A DNA stretch of 64,000 nucleotides from positions 23,528,207 to 23,592,206 of the forward strand of contig NC_091550.1 of NCBI RefSeq assembly GCF_042767895.1, in the 5' to 3' direction. This DNA is from Penaeus vannamei (lineage: Eukaryota > Arthropoda > Malacostraca > Decapoda > Penaeidae). Each line of letters starts with the position of its first letter. Position 1 is the first letter of the stretch. Of this stretch, positions 63,937 through 64,000 are shown one piece after another. Below the pieces are notes generated by a model, which was not told the origin of the DNA, searched no databases, and saw only the letters and a list, made by a program, of their open reading frames with translations. The translations under genes and the position numbers were made by a program.

Positions 63937-64000
63937 TTTAGGTATTTTGTATTTCTATAGATAGTTTGTTGAAAATACATGCATATAATCCATGCCAAGT

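Overview
The window is animal nuclear DNA. It has spliced genes with GT/AG introns, long AT-rich spacers, abundant dinucleotide and trinucleotide repeats, and several nested retrotransposons. The non-LTR elements, with multi-CCHC ORF1 proteins and RNase H-bearing ORF2, and the very long (TA)n tracts fit an arthropod, most likely a decapod crustacean. That placement is an inference from style, not proof.

Layout. Bases 200-1363 (+) hold the last three coding exons of a gene I do not recognise, followed by its likely 3' UTR. Bases 3119-24574 and 25075-46536 are two almost identical ~21.46 kb copies separated by exactly 500 N. The left copy ends at the gap and the right copy starts at the gap, which is the geometry of two overlapping contigs that were never merged. 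I therefore read it as a false duplication: the repeat block probably exists once.

The repeat block is a nest of mobile elements. On the plus strand lie a near-full-length but dead LINE (5975-11884) and an ORF1-only relative (11885-18332). The relative's ORF1 is split by a 4.18 kb TTAA-flanked DNA transposon (13191-17366) that itself contains fold-back elements. On the minus strand, an older LINE 'M0' (51849-53153 plus 40301-40990) appears to have received LINE 'M1' (50854-51848, 47951-47984 and 40991-45227). M1's ORF1 was then hit twice within about 34 bp: by an ORF1-only LINE with an intact 697-codon ORF (47985-50853), and by a 5'-truncated LINE of another family (45228-47950). Both insertions have visible 13-bp target-site duplications.

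The right end is genic. A complete nine-exon NFS1 gene (mitochondrial cysteine desulfurase; predicted 446 aa) runs on the minus strand from 61074 to 54714. It is head-to-head with PIGW (GPI-anchor inositol acyltransferase), whose first three coding exons lie at 62091-63818 (+). A CpG-rich interval just above the NFS1 start is a candidate shared promoter. NFS1 intron 1 carries a fold-back element that resembles the one inside the TTAA transposon, and a ~570 bp dispersed repeat whose sister copy lies downstream of NFS1.
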